From the NCBI GenBank assembly GCA_016720395.1, contig JADKKR010000008.1:248001-312000 (forward strand): DNA of 64,000 nucleotides. The letters are read 5' to 3'. The notes under the pieces were generated by a model. It searched no databases and was not told where the DNA came from. It saw only the letters and a list, made by a program, of their open reading frames with translations. Shown piece after piece: positions 27,226 through 35,452 of this stretch. How positions within the stretch are numbered: position 1 is the stretch's first letter; every line of letters begins with the position of its first letter. This DNA comes from Geobacteraceae bacterium (GTDB lineage: Bacteria > Desulfobacterota > Desulfuromonadia > Geobacterales > Pseudopelobacteraceae). The position numbers and the translations under genes are program-made.

Positions 27226-29886
27226 CTATTTCATCTTTCTGATCTTGTCCAGGCTCTCTTCCAATACCAGCTTCTTTCCGTTGACTTCGGCCAGTTTCTG
27301 GCGCTCCTTGGCGACGATTTCGGCCGGGGCCCGGTCCACGAAGGCCGGACTCTCCAGTTTTTTGGAGAACATCTCGATCTCCTTCTCGATCTTGGCGATC
27401 TCCTTCAGCAGACGCTCCTCCTCGGCGGCCACATCGACCAGGCCCTTGAGCGGCACGTAGATCTGGATGTCGCCGGCCACCTGGATGGAGGCATCAGCCG
27501 GCTGTTCGATGGCCTGGCCGATGGCCAGGTCCGAGACCCGGGCCAGACTGATGATGTAGCCTTCGTTATGTTTCATCAGCCGCAGGCTTTCGGCGCTGTC
27601 GCAGGAAAGGATCACCGCGATCTGTTTCGAGGGGGGGACCTCCATCTCGCCGCGGATGTTGCGGATGCCGCCGATGACCTCCATGACCCGCTCCATGTCG
27701 GCGGCCGCCCCGGCGAAATTCAAATGGTCAGACGGGGCGGGGTAATCGGCCTGCATGATCGTCGGCGTGGCCTTGCTGCCGGGCAGGGCCTGCCAGATCT
27801 CCTCGGTGATAAAGGGCATGAAGGGGTGCAGCAGACGCAGCAGGTTCTCCAGTACGTACCAGAGCACGAAGCGGGCGTGCTGCTTGCGCTCCGCTGTGCC
27901 GTTGTACAGGTCCTGCTTGGAGAGTTCCAGGTACCAGTCGCAGAACTCGCTCCAGGTGAACTGGTAGAGCGCCATGGCGCTCTCGTTGTAGCGGTAGCCG
28001 CTCAGGGTCTCGTCCACAATCCGGGCGGCCTCGTTCAGGCGGTGCAGGATCCACTTGTCCCCCTGGGTGAGTTCCAGGTCCTCGAAACGCATGCCGTCCG
28101 GGTTGAAGCCCTCCAGGTTCATCAGGGTGAAGCGGGCCGCGTTCCAGACCTTGTTGCAGAAGTTGCGGTAGCCGGCGATGCGCTCCTCGGCCAGCTTGAT
28201 GTCGCGCCCCTGGGCGGCGAAGGCGGCCAGGGTGAAGCGGAAGGCGTCGGTGCCGTACTGCTCGATGATCGTCAGCGGGTCGATGACGTTGCCCTTGGAC
28301 TTGGACATCTTCTGCCCCTGGGCATCGCGCACCAGGGCGTGGATGTAGACGTCCGTGAAGGGCACCTTGTCCATGAAGTGCAGCCCCATCATCATCATGC
28401 GGGCCACCCAGAAGAAGAGGATGTCGAAGCCGGTCACCAGGCAGGCGGTGGGGTAGAAGGTTTTCAACTCCCCGGTCTGCTCCGGCCAGCCCATGGTAGA
28501 GAAGGGCCAGAGGGCCGATGAGAACCAGGTGTCCAGTACGTCGGTCTCCTGGCGGAGCTCGTCGCTGCCGCACTGCGAACATTTTGACGGCGTCTCCATG
28601 GAAACGGTGATGTGGTCGCAGTGGTCGCAGAACCAGGCCGGGATGCGATGGCCCCACCAGATCTGGCGCGAGATGCACCAGTCGCGGATGTTCTCCATCC
28701 AGTCGTAGTAGGTGTTTTCCCACTGTTTGGGCAGGATGCGGGTCTTGCCGCTTTTGACGGCGTCCAGGGCGCGTTCGGCCAGCGGTGCGACCTTGACGTA
28801 CCATTGCAGCGACAGGTAGGGCTCGACCACGGTCTTGCAGCGGTAGCAGCCGCCCACGGACATGGCGTGGTCGTCGATCTTCTCCAGCAGGCCGGCTGCT
28901 TCCAGTTCGGCCACGATGCGCGTGCGGGCGGCGAAGCGGTCCATCCCCTCGTACTGGTGGCCGGCGGCGTTGACGATGCCGGATTCGTCGAAGACGTTGA
29001 TCCGGTCCAGTCCATGGCGCAGGCCGACCTCGAAGTCGTTGAAATCATGGGCCGGGGTGATCTTGACCACGCCGGTGCCGAACTCCAGCTCCACATACTC
29101 GTCGGCCACCACCGGGATCTCGCGGCCGATCAGCGGCAGGGTCACCATCTTGCCGATCAGGTGCTTGTAGCGCTCATCCCCGGGATGGACAGCCACGGCG
29201 GTGTCGCCCAGCATGGTCTCGGGGCGGGTGGTGGCGACCACCAGGAAGGTCCCCGGCTGGCCGGTAACCGGGTAGCGGATGTGCCAGAGATGCCCCTTCT
29301 TGTCCTCGTGTTCGACCTCGATGTCCGACAGGGCGGTATGGCAGCGGGGACACCAGTTGATCAGGCGGTTATCGCGGTAGATCAGGCCGTCCTCATAGAG
29401 TTTGACGAAGACCGTGCGTACGGCCGTGGAGAGTCCCTCGTCCATGGTGAAGCGCTCGCGCTCCCAGTCGCAGGAGGCCCCCAGGCGCTTGAGCTGGCCG
29501 ATGATCTGCCCGCCGGACTCGGCCTTCCATTTCCAGACGCGCTCGATGAATTCTTCCCGTCCCAGGTCGTGGCGGTCCTTGCCCTCGGCGGCCAGCTGGC
29601 GTTCGACCACGTTCTGGGTAGCGATGCCGGCGTGGTCCGTGCCCGGCATCCAGAGCACGTTGTAGCCCTGCATCCGCTTCCAGCGGCAGAGGATATCCTG
29701 CAGGGTGTTGTTGAGGGCATGCCCCATGTGCAGGGCACCGGTCACGTTGGGGGGCGGGATGACAATACTGTAGGGTTTTTTATCGGAAGTGGCGGCGGCA
29801 TGGAAGTAGCCCTTGCCCTCCCACTCTGCATACCATCTCTTTTCAACGTCGTGCGGTTCGTAGCCTTTGGCAAGTTCTCTGGTCAT
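27226..29886 (-). CDS. valS: Valyl-tRNA synthetase
   Basis: 886 residues, class I synthetase. HIGH motif PPPNVTGALHMGHA near residue 45 and KMSKS in GQKMSKSKGN. The editing domain includes TTRPETMLGDTAVAV. The C-terminal coiled coil (about 820-886) is the ValS tRNA-binding arm. Only about 50 bases separate its start from an upstream terminator, too short for a T-box. Confidence 0.97.
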   Translation of the reverse strand: MTRELAKGYEPHDVEKRWYAEWEGKGYFHAAATSDKKPYSIVIPPPNVTGALHMGHALNNTLQDILCRWKRMQGYNVLWMPGTDHAGIATQNVVERQLAAEGKDRHDLGREEFIERVWKWKAESGGQIIGQLKRLGASCDWERERFTMDEGLSTAVRTVFVKLYEDGLIYRDNRLINWCPRCHTALSDIEVEHEDKKGHLWHIRYPVTGQPGTFLVVATTRPETMLGDTAVAVHPGDERYKHLIGKMVTLPLIGREIPVVADEYVELEFGTGVVKITPAHDFNDFEVGLRHGLDRINVFDESGIVNAAGHQYEGMDRFAARTRIVAELEAAGLLEKIDDHAMSVGGCYRCKTVVEPYLSLQWYVKVAPLAERALDAVKSGKTRILPKQWENTYYDWMENIRDWCISRQIWWGHRIPAWFCDHCDHITVSMETPSKCSQCGSDELRQETDVLDTWFSSALWPFSTMGWPEQTGELKTFYPTACLVTGFDILFFWVARMMMMGLHFMDKVPFTDVYIHALVRDAQGQKMSKSKGNVIDPLTIIEQYGTDAFRFTLAAFAAQGRDIKLAEERIAGYRNFCNKVWNAARFTLMNLEGFNPDGMRFEDLELTQGDKWILHRLNEAARIVDETLSGYRYNESAMALYQFTWSEFCDWYLELSKQDLYNGTAERKQHARFVLWYVLENLLRLLHPFMPFITEEIWQALPGSKATPTIMQADYPAPSDHLNFAGAAADMERVMEVIGGIRNIRGEMEVPPSKQIAVILSCDSAESLRLMKHNEGYIISLARVSDLAIGQAIEQPADASIQVAGDIQIYVPLKGLVDVAAEEERLLKEIAKIEKEIEMFSKKLESPAFVDRAPAEIVAKERQKLAEVNGKKLVLEESLDKIRKMK

Positions 29887-29941
29887 ATTGTGTGCAGTAC
29901 CTTTGCGTGTTTGTCTGATTGAGCAGACACTATAAAAAAAA

Positions 29942-29967
29942 CAGGGGGATTATGCAACATCCCCCTG
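29942..29967 (-). terminator. Terminator of the dienelactone hydrolase gene
   Basis: CAGGGGGAT / ATCCCCCTG nine-base stem, followed on the minus strand by eight T residues. It separates the hydrolase gene from valS. Confidence 0.88.
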
Positions 29968-30002
29968 AAAAAAACCGTTAATTGTTTGATTGTGTCAGGC
30001 TG

Positions 30003-30779
30003 CTATTTGAAAATCTCGGCAAAGAATGCTTTCATGGCCTCCCACGAGCGCTTGTCGGCCTTCTCGTTGTAGGCGGCACCCTTGCTGTTGTCCGTGCCGG
30101 CCGCCCTGTTGGTGAAGCTGTGCACGGCATTGCCGTACCCTATGAGCTGCCAGTCCACAGTGGCTTTTCTCATCTCATCCTGAAAGGCTGCCACCTCATC
30201 GGCCTTTACAAACGGGTCGTCGGCGCCATGCAGGGCCAGTACCTTTCCTTTGATGCGGGTCGCATCCTGTGGCGTGGGTGTCGAGAGCCCTCCATGGAAA
30301 CTGACGACGCCTTTCACGTCGGCTCCGTCTCGGGCCAGTTCCAGAACGGTCGTGCCGCCGAAACAGAAGCCGATGGCGGCCAGCCGCTGCTGATCAACGA
30401 ACTTCTGCTTTCTGAGCTCTTCAAGTCCGGCCCGCGCCCTGGCGCGCATCAGGGCCCGGTCGCTTTTGTAGATGCCGGCTGTCGCGGCTGCATCGGCCTG
30501 GGCTGCAGGCCGGACACCCTTGCCGTAGATATCGGCAGCAAAGGCCACATACCCCAGTTTGGCCAGCATTTCCGTACGCTGCCTGATGTGGCTGTTGATG
30601 CCGGTCCATTCATGAACGACCAGGATCCCGGGCCTTTTGGCGCTCCTGGTATCGTCCCAGGCCAGGTAGCCTTCCAGTACGGTGTCACCCTGTCTGTATT
30701 CAATGACTTTGGTTTTGACTGCCGCTTCGGCGCTGACGGCCAGGCTGAGCAGCGTCAGTAACATTAACAGTCGTTTCAT
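30003..30779 (-). CDS. Exported dienelactone hydrolase family protein
   Basis: 258 residues with a signal peptide (1-19, SAEA). Alpha/beta-hydrolase fold with nucleophile motif GFCFGG (Cys, as in dienelactone hydrolase), an acidic residue in GADDPFV and His in AVHSF. VHEWTGIN forms the oxyanion region. Natural substrate unknown; the periplasmic location argues against classical chloroaromatic degradation. It diverges from the selenopeptide genes. Confidence 0.85.
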   Translation of the reverse strand: MKRLLMLLTLLSLAVSAEAAVKTKVIEYRQGDTVLEGYLAWDDTRSAKRPGILVVHEWTGINSHIRQRTEMLAKLGYVAFAADIYGKGVRPAAQADAAATAGIYKSDRALMRARARAGLEELRKQKFVDQQRLAAIGFCFGGTTVLELARDGADVKGVVSFHGGLSTPTPQDATRIKGKVLALHGADDPFVKADEVAAFQDEMRKATVDWQLIGYGNAVHSFTNRAAGTDNSKGAAYNEKADKRSWEAMKAFFAEIFK

Positions 30780-30884
30780 GGGAAACCTCCCTGAACTCTT
30801 TGATATGGTTATAGTTTATCTATACTCTTCCTGGCCGGGTGAGGTCAAGCAGGATGAGAACGTCACATACATCGAAATTAACGA

Positions 30885-30912
30885 TTGATTTGATTATAAC
30901 TATTGGTAAAAT
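30885..30912 (+). promoter_or_regulatory. Candidate sigma-70 promoter of sbtA
   Basis: TTGATT, 16 bases, TAAAAT. It places transcription start about 40 bases before the sbtA ATG. Visual match only. Confidence 0.45.
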
Positions 30913-30960
30913 GCATTCAATCTGTAGTCAGCTCATTCCAATATGAAAGGTGGTGAGAAC

Positions 30961-31269
30961 ATGGACAAGGATCAGATCAAGAGTCTCGTAGCAGGGCTTG
31001 GCATCGCCAGCCTGGTGGCAGGTGTTTCGATTGCCGCTCCGACTCACGCAGCCCAGAGCGGTTGAGGCGGCGGAGCGGGCGCCGGGAGCGCCCCCAAGGA
31101 CAAGGCCGAGGTGACCGAGAAGGCACCGGCCAAAGATGAGAAGAAGGATGCCAAGAAGGCCAAGAAAGCGAAAAAAGACGTCAAGAAAGATGCTGTCAAG
31201 GATCAGAAAACAGGCGACAAGCCGAAAGAGACGCCCGGAAAGAGTGGTTGAGGCGGTTCATCCAAGTAG
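30961..31269 (+). CDS. sbtA: SbtA-like selenopeptide precursor with two in-frame TGA (Sec35, Sec97)
   Basis: 102 residues if both TGA codons (31063-31065, 31249-31251) are selenocysteine; ATG follows AAAGGTGGTGAG. A leader-like N terminus (MDKDQIKSLVAGLGIASLVAG, with A-T-H-A-A near 30) is followed by QSG-U-GGG. A Lys/Asp/Glu-rich middle and a second SG-U-GG, five residues from the TAG stop, complete it. Both TGAs share the context SG-TGA-GG, and the frame is unbroken between them. The radical SAM gene follows. It matches my memory of the selenobiotic (SbtA) precursor family of Geobacter relatives. The mature product and modification are unknown. Standard annotation would miss it or stop at codon 35. 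Confidence 0.8.
31063..31093 (+). promoter_or_regulatory. First TGA of sbtA and candidate SECIS hairpin
   Basis: GGGCGC-CGGGA-GCGCCC (31077-31093) begins 11 bases after the TGA, the spacing at which the upper stem-loop of the E. coli fdhF SECIS acts. The G-containing apical loop fits SelB recognition in general terms. Confidence 0.5.
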
Positions 31270-31283
31270 CGCGGTCGCGCTGC
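31249..31283 (+). promoter_or_regulatory. Second TGA of sbtA and candidate SECIS hairpin
   Basis: GTAGCGC-GGTC-GCGCTGC (31266-31283) starts 14 bases after the TGA and spans the TAG stop. The loop GGTC equals the apical loop of the E. coli fdhF element. The hairpin could alternatively be a weak terminator. Confidence 0.45.
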
Positions 31284-31337
31284 ACGGCATCCGGAAGGCG
31301 GATTGACCATACAGAAGATGTCCGGTAAGATCATGTC

Positions 31338-32921
31338 ATGAACCTGTTATCTCAAACGTATCCCCTCTGCCGGTCGCTGCTCGGTATCAAAGTCTGGCAG
31401 CGCCTGCTGGAGGATGCTGACATGAATCCGGACAGCTTTCCGGATTTTCTGGAACACCTGGGCGGCCCCGGAATTCCTCGCTTTATTTCCGGGCTCGCCC
31501 AGCTTGAACAGGCACGAAAACGGGCTCTTTCAGCCGGGAGCCCCCCCCCGCCCCTCGATTCATTCAGCCTCAATCCCAGTCTGCAGATCAACCCCGTCTC
31601 ATGGACAGGCCTTGTCCCGCTTTTCCAACGGGCAAAACAGCGCGACCTCGACCGGGTGGCCCCGGGAAACGAGATCATCCTCACCTGGTGCGCGCCGGAG
31701 GATGGAGCGTTGCTGACCCGCGTCGCCGGGCAGGGCGACCTGCTGGCCATCAAGCTGGTGGCCGAAGAGATAGCTCCGTCCGATGCGGCACGCGAGGCGG
31801 GTGTTGCCGTCGGTGTCATCGATGCCGTTCTGCGTGAGGCGGCCGGGAAAGGGCTGATCGTTTCGCCCCCCTCGAAGCTCCGCCGGGAAGATGCGATAGC
31901 CGATGTGGCCCCGCGTGCTGATTTTACCGTGGCCGAGGTGTTTACCCTGCAGTGGCACCTGACCCAGGAGTGCGACCTGCACTGCCGGCACTGCTATGAC
32001 CGCAGCAGCCGCAGGCCGTTCCCCTTCGAGCGGGCCCTGACCCTGCTGGATGAGCTGCACGACTTCTGTCGCAGCCGCTTTGTGCGCGGCCAGGTGTCCC
32101 TTTCGGGCGGCAATCCTCTGCTGTACCCGCAGTTCACGGAGCTCTACCGCGCCGCTGCAGAGCGGGATCTGATGATCGCCATCCTGGGCAATGCCAGTGA
32201 CCGCGCCACGATTGAGCAGCTTGCAGCCATCCGGATGCCGGTTTACTACCAGGTCAGCCTGGAAGGTTTGCAGCAGCATAACGATGAGATCCGCGGAGCC
32301 GGGAACTACCGCCGGACGGTGGATTTCCTGCGGACCCTGACGGCGATGGGCGTGCCGAACATGGTCATGCTGACCCTGACCAGACACAATCTGGGGCAGG
32401 TGATCCCGCTGGCGGAAGAACTGGAGGGAGTCACGGGGGGGCTGACCTTCAACCGCCTGGCGCTGTTCGGTGAGGGCGCCAGTCTGGAACTGCCGACGCC
32501 GGAGGAGTACCGGGCATTCCTGGAAAGTTACGCCGCAGCCCTGGACAGCCACCCGGTACTGACCCTCAAGGACAGTCTGCTCAACACGATCTTCGAGCGG
32601 GATGACAGCGGGCTGTTCGGCGGCTGTGCCGGTTACGGCTGCGGCGCGGCCTTCAATTTCGTCTCGATCCTCTCCGACGGAGAGGTCCACGCCTGCCGTA
32701 AATTTCCTTCGCCCATCGGCAACATCCTCAGCGACAGCCTGGAGGTCGTTTACACCTCCGCGGCTGCGCAGCGCTATCGTGCCGGTAGCTCGGCCTGTGC
32801 CGGATGCTCCCTGAACGCCGTCTGCCGCGGCTGCCCGGCGGTTACCGCCAGCCTCGGGCTTGATCCGTTTACCGAAAAAGATCCGTTCTGTTTCAAGTGC
32901 CCATCAAGCCAGCCCTCCTGA
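31338..32921 (+). CDS. sbtM: SPASM-type radical SAM maturase of the selenopeptide (SbtM-like)
   Basis: 527 residues. An N-terminal region of about 190 residues without recognised domain precedes a radical SAM core with the 4Fe-4S motif CDLHCRHC (Cys212, Cys216, Cys219) and a typical SAM-binding VSLSGGNPLLYP. A C-terminal SPASM-like region has CAGYGCG (from Cys430), a Cys in HACRKFPSP, then CAGCSLNAVCRGC and CFKC, suited to auxiliary clusters. Its place 68 bases after sbtA and the family pattern make it the peptide-modifying enzyme, by inference acting at the SG-U-GG sites. The ribosome site is weak (GGTAAGATCATGTC). Confidence 0.85.
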   Translation: MNLLSQTYPLCRSLLGIKVWQRLLEDADMNPDSFPDFLEHLGGPGIPRFISGLAQLEQARKRALSAGSPPPPLDSFSLNPSLQINPVSWTGLVPLFQRAKQRDLDRVAPGNEIILTWCAPEDGALLTRVAGQGDLLAIKLVAEEIAPSDAAREAGVAVGVIDAVLREAAGKGLIVSPPSKLRREDAIADVAPRADFTVAEVFTLQWHLTQECDLHCRHCYDRSSRRPFPFERALTLLDELHDFCRSRFVRGQVSLSGGNPLLYPQFTELYRAAAERDLMIAILGNASDRATIEQLAAIRMPVYYQVSLEGLQQHNDEIRGAGNYRRTVDFLRTLTAMGVPNMVMLTLTRHNLGQVIPLAEELEGVTGGLTFNRLALFGEGASLELPTPEEYRAFLESYAAALDSHPVLTLKDSLLNTIFERDDSGLFGGCAGYGCGAAFNFVSILSDGEVHACRKFPSPIGNILSDSLEVVYTSAAAQRYRAGSSACAGCSLNAVCRGCPAVTASLGLDPFTEKDPFCFKCPSSQPS

Positions 32922-32957
32922 TCATTCCCTCTTTGCAGCGTGCCGGTGATCAAACGA

Positions 32958-32987
32958 ACAAAGGTACCCCTCGCGAAGTACCTTTGT
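32958..32987. terminator. Hairpin between convergent sbtM and trpG
   Basis: ACAAAGGTAC / GTACCTTTGT ten-base stem with an 10-base loop. No long T-run, but the position between convergent genes suggests a two-way terminator. Confidence 0.55.
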
Positions 32988-33029
32988 CTGTGCTGTTCTC
33001 ATTGAGAGTAGAAAAGATTCGTTTGGCCG

Positions 33030-33599
33030 TTAACGGCTGATCTCCAGGAAGTTTCGCAACAGATCCATGCCGCATTCGGTCAGGATCGACTCGGGGTGGA
33101 ACTGGACCCCCCAGAGCGGCAGCTCGCGGTGACGCATGCCCATGATCTCGCCGTTTTCGACCCAGGCGGTCACCTCCAGGCACTCCGGAAGCGTTGAGCG
33201 CTCCACCACCAGGGAATGGTAGCGGGTGGCCAGGAAGGGGTTGGGCAATCCGGCAAACAGTTCCCGGCCGTCATGGTGGATGGGAGAGGTCTTGCCGTGC
33301 ATCAGCGAGACGCTGCGGACGACATCGCCGCCGAAGGCCGCCCCGATGGCCTGATGGCCGAGGCAGACGCCCAGGAGGGGGATTCTGCCGGCGAAATGCC
33401 GGATGGCAGCGACGGAGATGCCGGCCTCCTCAGGTGAACAGGGTCCGGGGGAGATCACCAGACGGTCCGGCTGCAGGGCCTCGATCTCATCCAGGGTGAT
33501 CCGGTCGTTGCGGTGGACCTGCACCTCTTCACCCAGCTGGCCGAAATACTGGACGATGTTGTAGGTGAAGGAGTCATAGTTGTCGATCATCAGCAGCAT
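33030..33599 (-). CDS. trpG: Anthranilate synthase component II (glutamine amidotransferase)
   Basis: 189 residues. Supplies ammonia from glutamine to TrpE. Class I amidotransferase motifs: LLMIDNYDSFTYN, the catalytic Cys in LLGVCLGHQAIG, and His-Glu in VQFHPESIL. The ATG overlaps the trpE stop by one base. No trpD follows; the operon ends against sbtM. Confidence 0.93.
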   Translation of the reverse strand: MLLMIDNYDSFTYNIVQYFGQLGEEVQVHRNDRITLDEIEALQPDRLVISPGPCSPEEAGISVAAIRHFAGRIPLLGVCLGHQAIGAAFGGDVVRSVSLMHGKTSPIHHDGRELFAGLPNPFLATRYHSLVVERSTLPECLEVTAWVENGEIMGMRHRELPLWGVQFHPESILTECGMDLLRNFLEISR

Positions 33600-35074
33600 T
33601 ATTCAAGTCCCTTCTCGGCCAGTTCGATGGCCTTCATCACCGCCATGCCCTTGTTGACCGTTTCCTGCCATTCGGCGGTGGGGTTTGAGTCGGCCACAAT
33701 CCCGGCCCCGGCCTGGAGATGGACCCTGCCGTCCTTGATGACCAGGGTGCGGATCGTGATTGCCAGATCCATGTTGCCGGAGAAGGAAAAGTAGCCGACG
33801 GCGCCGCCGTAAACCTCGCGGCGGACCGGCTCCAGCTCGTCGATGATCTGCATGGCCCTGACCTTGGGTGCGCCGGAGAGGGTCCCTGCCGGAAAGGTGG
33901 CCCTGACCAGGTCGAAGGCGTCACGACCTTCGCCCAGCTCTCCCTGGACGTTGGAGACGATATGCATGACGTGGGAGTAGCGCTCGATCACCATCAGCTC
34001 GGTCACCTTGACCGAACCGGTGCTGCAGACCCTTCCCAGGTCGTTGCGTCCCAGGTCAACCAGCATGACGTGTTCGGCCCGCTCCTTGGGATCGGCCAGC
34101 AGTTCCTCCGCCAGGCGGGCATCCTGTTCGAGGTCGCTTCCGCGGGGTCGGGTGCCGGCAATGGGGCGCAGTTCGACCCGGGCTCCCTCCTTGCGGACCA
34201 TAACCTCCGGGGAGGCCCCGGCAATGACGGTGTCGCCAAGGCGCAGGAAAAACATGTACGGTGACGGGTTGAGGGTGCGCAGGACGCGATAAATGTCGAG
34301 CGGTTCGGCGGAGAGCTCACCGCTGAATCGCTGGGAGAGTACGACCTGGATGATGTCGCCGGAGCGGACGTATTCCTTGGCCTTTTCCACCGCAGCTTCG
34401 AAGTCGGCCCGGGTAACGTTTGAGTGCAGTTCAACCTTCTTTCCGCTGGCCGGGGCTGTGCAGCCGGCAAGCGGCATGCGCAGGCGCCTGATGATGGCGG
34501 TGATGTTCTCTGTCGCCTTGCGGTAGGCCTCTTCGGGGGTCGTGTCACCCTCCAGGTGGGCGTTGGAGACGACCTTGATCTTCTGGCTCATGGTGTCGAA
34601 GATCACGATGGTGTCGGTGACCAGAAAATAGGCGTCGTAGGCTTCCAGATTCGCCGGCTTGTCCGTGGGAAGCTGTTCGAAGTGGCGCACCATGTCGTAG
34701 CCCATGTAGCCGACTGCTCCGCCGAAAAAACGCGGCAGCCCTTCGACCTCGACCGGCGAAAAGCGTGCCAGTACCTCGCGGATGCAGGCCAGCGGATCAT
34801 CGGAGGTCTGTGAGCTGATCCGACCGTTCTCAATGGTTTCGACCAGGTTCCCCCGGCTGCGTACAATCAGGGAGGGAGTGGAACCGAGGAAGCTGTAGCG
34901 GCCCCATTTCTCACCCCCCTCGATACTTTCGAGAAGAAAGGAATACTGTCCGTCGTCAAGCTTCTTGAAGGCAGAGACCGGCGTATCCATGTCCGCCATG
35001 ATCTCGCGGTAGACCGGGATCAGGTTGCCTCGTTGCGAGAGGTCATGGAAGGTTTTCAGGTCGGGGAAGAACAT
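33599..35074 (-). CDS. trpE: Anthranilate synthase component I
   Basis: 491 residues from ATG 35074 (GGAGTCAGCAC precedes it; an earlier in-frame start lacks this). Converts chorismate to anthranilate. The feedback-regulatory LLES motif (FLLESIEGGEKWGRYSFLG) marks a Trp-inhibited enzyme. C-terminal chorismate-binding motifs GASPEVMVR, IAGTRPRG, DLGRNDLGRV and FPAGTLSGAPKVRAM are intact. A candidate promoter (TTGACG, then TAGTTT 18 bases on) precedes it at about 35116-35145; no Trp-codon leader peptide is seen. Confidence 0.94.
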   Translation of the reverse strand: MFFPDLKTFHDLSQRGNLIPVYREIMADMDTPVSAFKKLDDGQYSFLLESIEGGEKWGRYSFLGSTPSLIVRSRGNLVETIENGRISSQTSDDPLACIREVLARFSPVEVEGLPRFFGGAVGYMGYDMVRHFEQLPTDKPANLEAYDAYFLVTDTIVIFDTMSQKIKVVSNAHLEGDTTPEEAYRKATENITAIIRRLRMPLAGCTAPASGKKVELHSNVTRADFEAAVEKAKEYVRSGDIIQVVLSQRFSGELSAEPLDIYRVLRTLNPSPYMFFLRLGDTVIAGASPEVMVRKEGARVELRPIAGTRPRGSDLEQDARLAEELLADPKERAEHVMLVDLGRNDLGRVCSTGSVKVTELMVIERYSHVMHIVSNVQGELGEGRDAFDLVRATFPAGTLSGAPKVRAMQIIDELEPVRREVYGGAVGYFSFSGNMDLAITIRTLVIKDGRVHLQAGAGIVADSNPTAEWQETVNKGMAVMKAIELAEKGLE

Positions 35075-35230
35075 GTGCTGACTCCATTCAGGCGGGTACG
35101 CATAAATGAAAAAAACTAGCACATATCTCTGAAGCTCGTCAAGTTAAGCGGTAGTTACCGTGCCGGCGGTGATTGCCATGCAGCATAATGGACTTGACAG
35201 CATCGCTTCTGCTGTGATTTAGTAGGCGCC

Positions 35231-35314
35231 ATGAAATCCAACAGCTTCTTCAGCGCATGTTACTTTTATTTCCGGTTCGGCTTTAACAGGCCGTCTGCCC
35301 GGGTATTGGTGTAA
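35231..35314 (+). CDS. Phe/Tyr-rich leader peptide of the DAHP synthase gene
   Basis: 27 codons beginning ATG AAA TCC AAC and ending TAA. The peptide begins MKSNSFFSACYFYFRFGF. Six Phe and two Tyr codons fall in a 13-codon stretch (codons 6-18), as in attenuator leaders such as pheL. Its stop lies 34 bases before a strong terminator (35348-35379). Stalling at Phe/Tyr codons would be expected to prevent terminator formation when these amino acids are scarce. The ribosome site is weak. Confidence 0.65.
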   Translation: MKSNSFFSACYFYFRFGFNRPSARVLV

Positions 35315-35347
35315 GCGCACGAAGCTAACACATCACACACCACAAAG

Positions 35348-35379
35348 TCGGGGCGGACGGAAGTCTTCCCCGATTTTTT
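35348..35379 (+). terminator. Attenuator terminator upstream of aroF
   Basis: TCGGGG-C-GGAC-GGAA-GTCT-T-CCCCGA folds into a nearly continuous hairpin followed by TTTTTT. It is located inside the leader, 74 bases before the aroF ATG. Confidence 0.8.
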
Positions 35380-35405
35380 GTTGCCGCACCGGATGCGGCG
35401 GCCAG

Positions 35406-35434
35406 GGTCGGGGGAAATCTTCCGGCCATTTTTT
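35406..35434 (+). terminator. Second terminator-like hairpin directly before aroF
   Basis: GGTCGG / CCGGCC stem, ten-base loop, then A and TTTTTT. It resembles the first hairpin (shared CTTCC...ATTTTTTGT ending), suggesting duplication. A GCCGCA/TGCGGC hairpin lies between them at 35383-35399. The aroF ribosome site begins six bases after the T-run. Confidence 0.65.
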
Positions 35435-35452
35435 GTGGGAGAGGAGCAGGGC

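Larger units (their letters stand above)
35075..35452. other. Divergent control region between trpE and the DAHP synthase gene
   Basis: Holds the trpE promoter on one side. On the other are TTGACA (35194-35199), an 18-base spacer and a poor -10 (TTTAGT), then the leader peptide and two terminator-like hairpins. The start point for the leader transcript is not certain because the best -10 places it next to the leader ATG. Confidence 0.55.

Noticed and set aside
29887..29941. T-box riboswitch before valS
   Set aside because: Only about 50 bases separate the terminator and the start; no specifier or T-box sequence.
30961..31065. TGA at 31063 as the real stop of a 34-codon peptide
   Set aside because: The frame continues with a charged, Lys-rich sequence to a second TGA in the same SG-TGA-GG context, and a radical SAM gene follows.
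35075..35250. Trp-codon leader peptide for trpE
   Set aside because: No short frame with tandem TGG codons on the minus strand.
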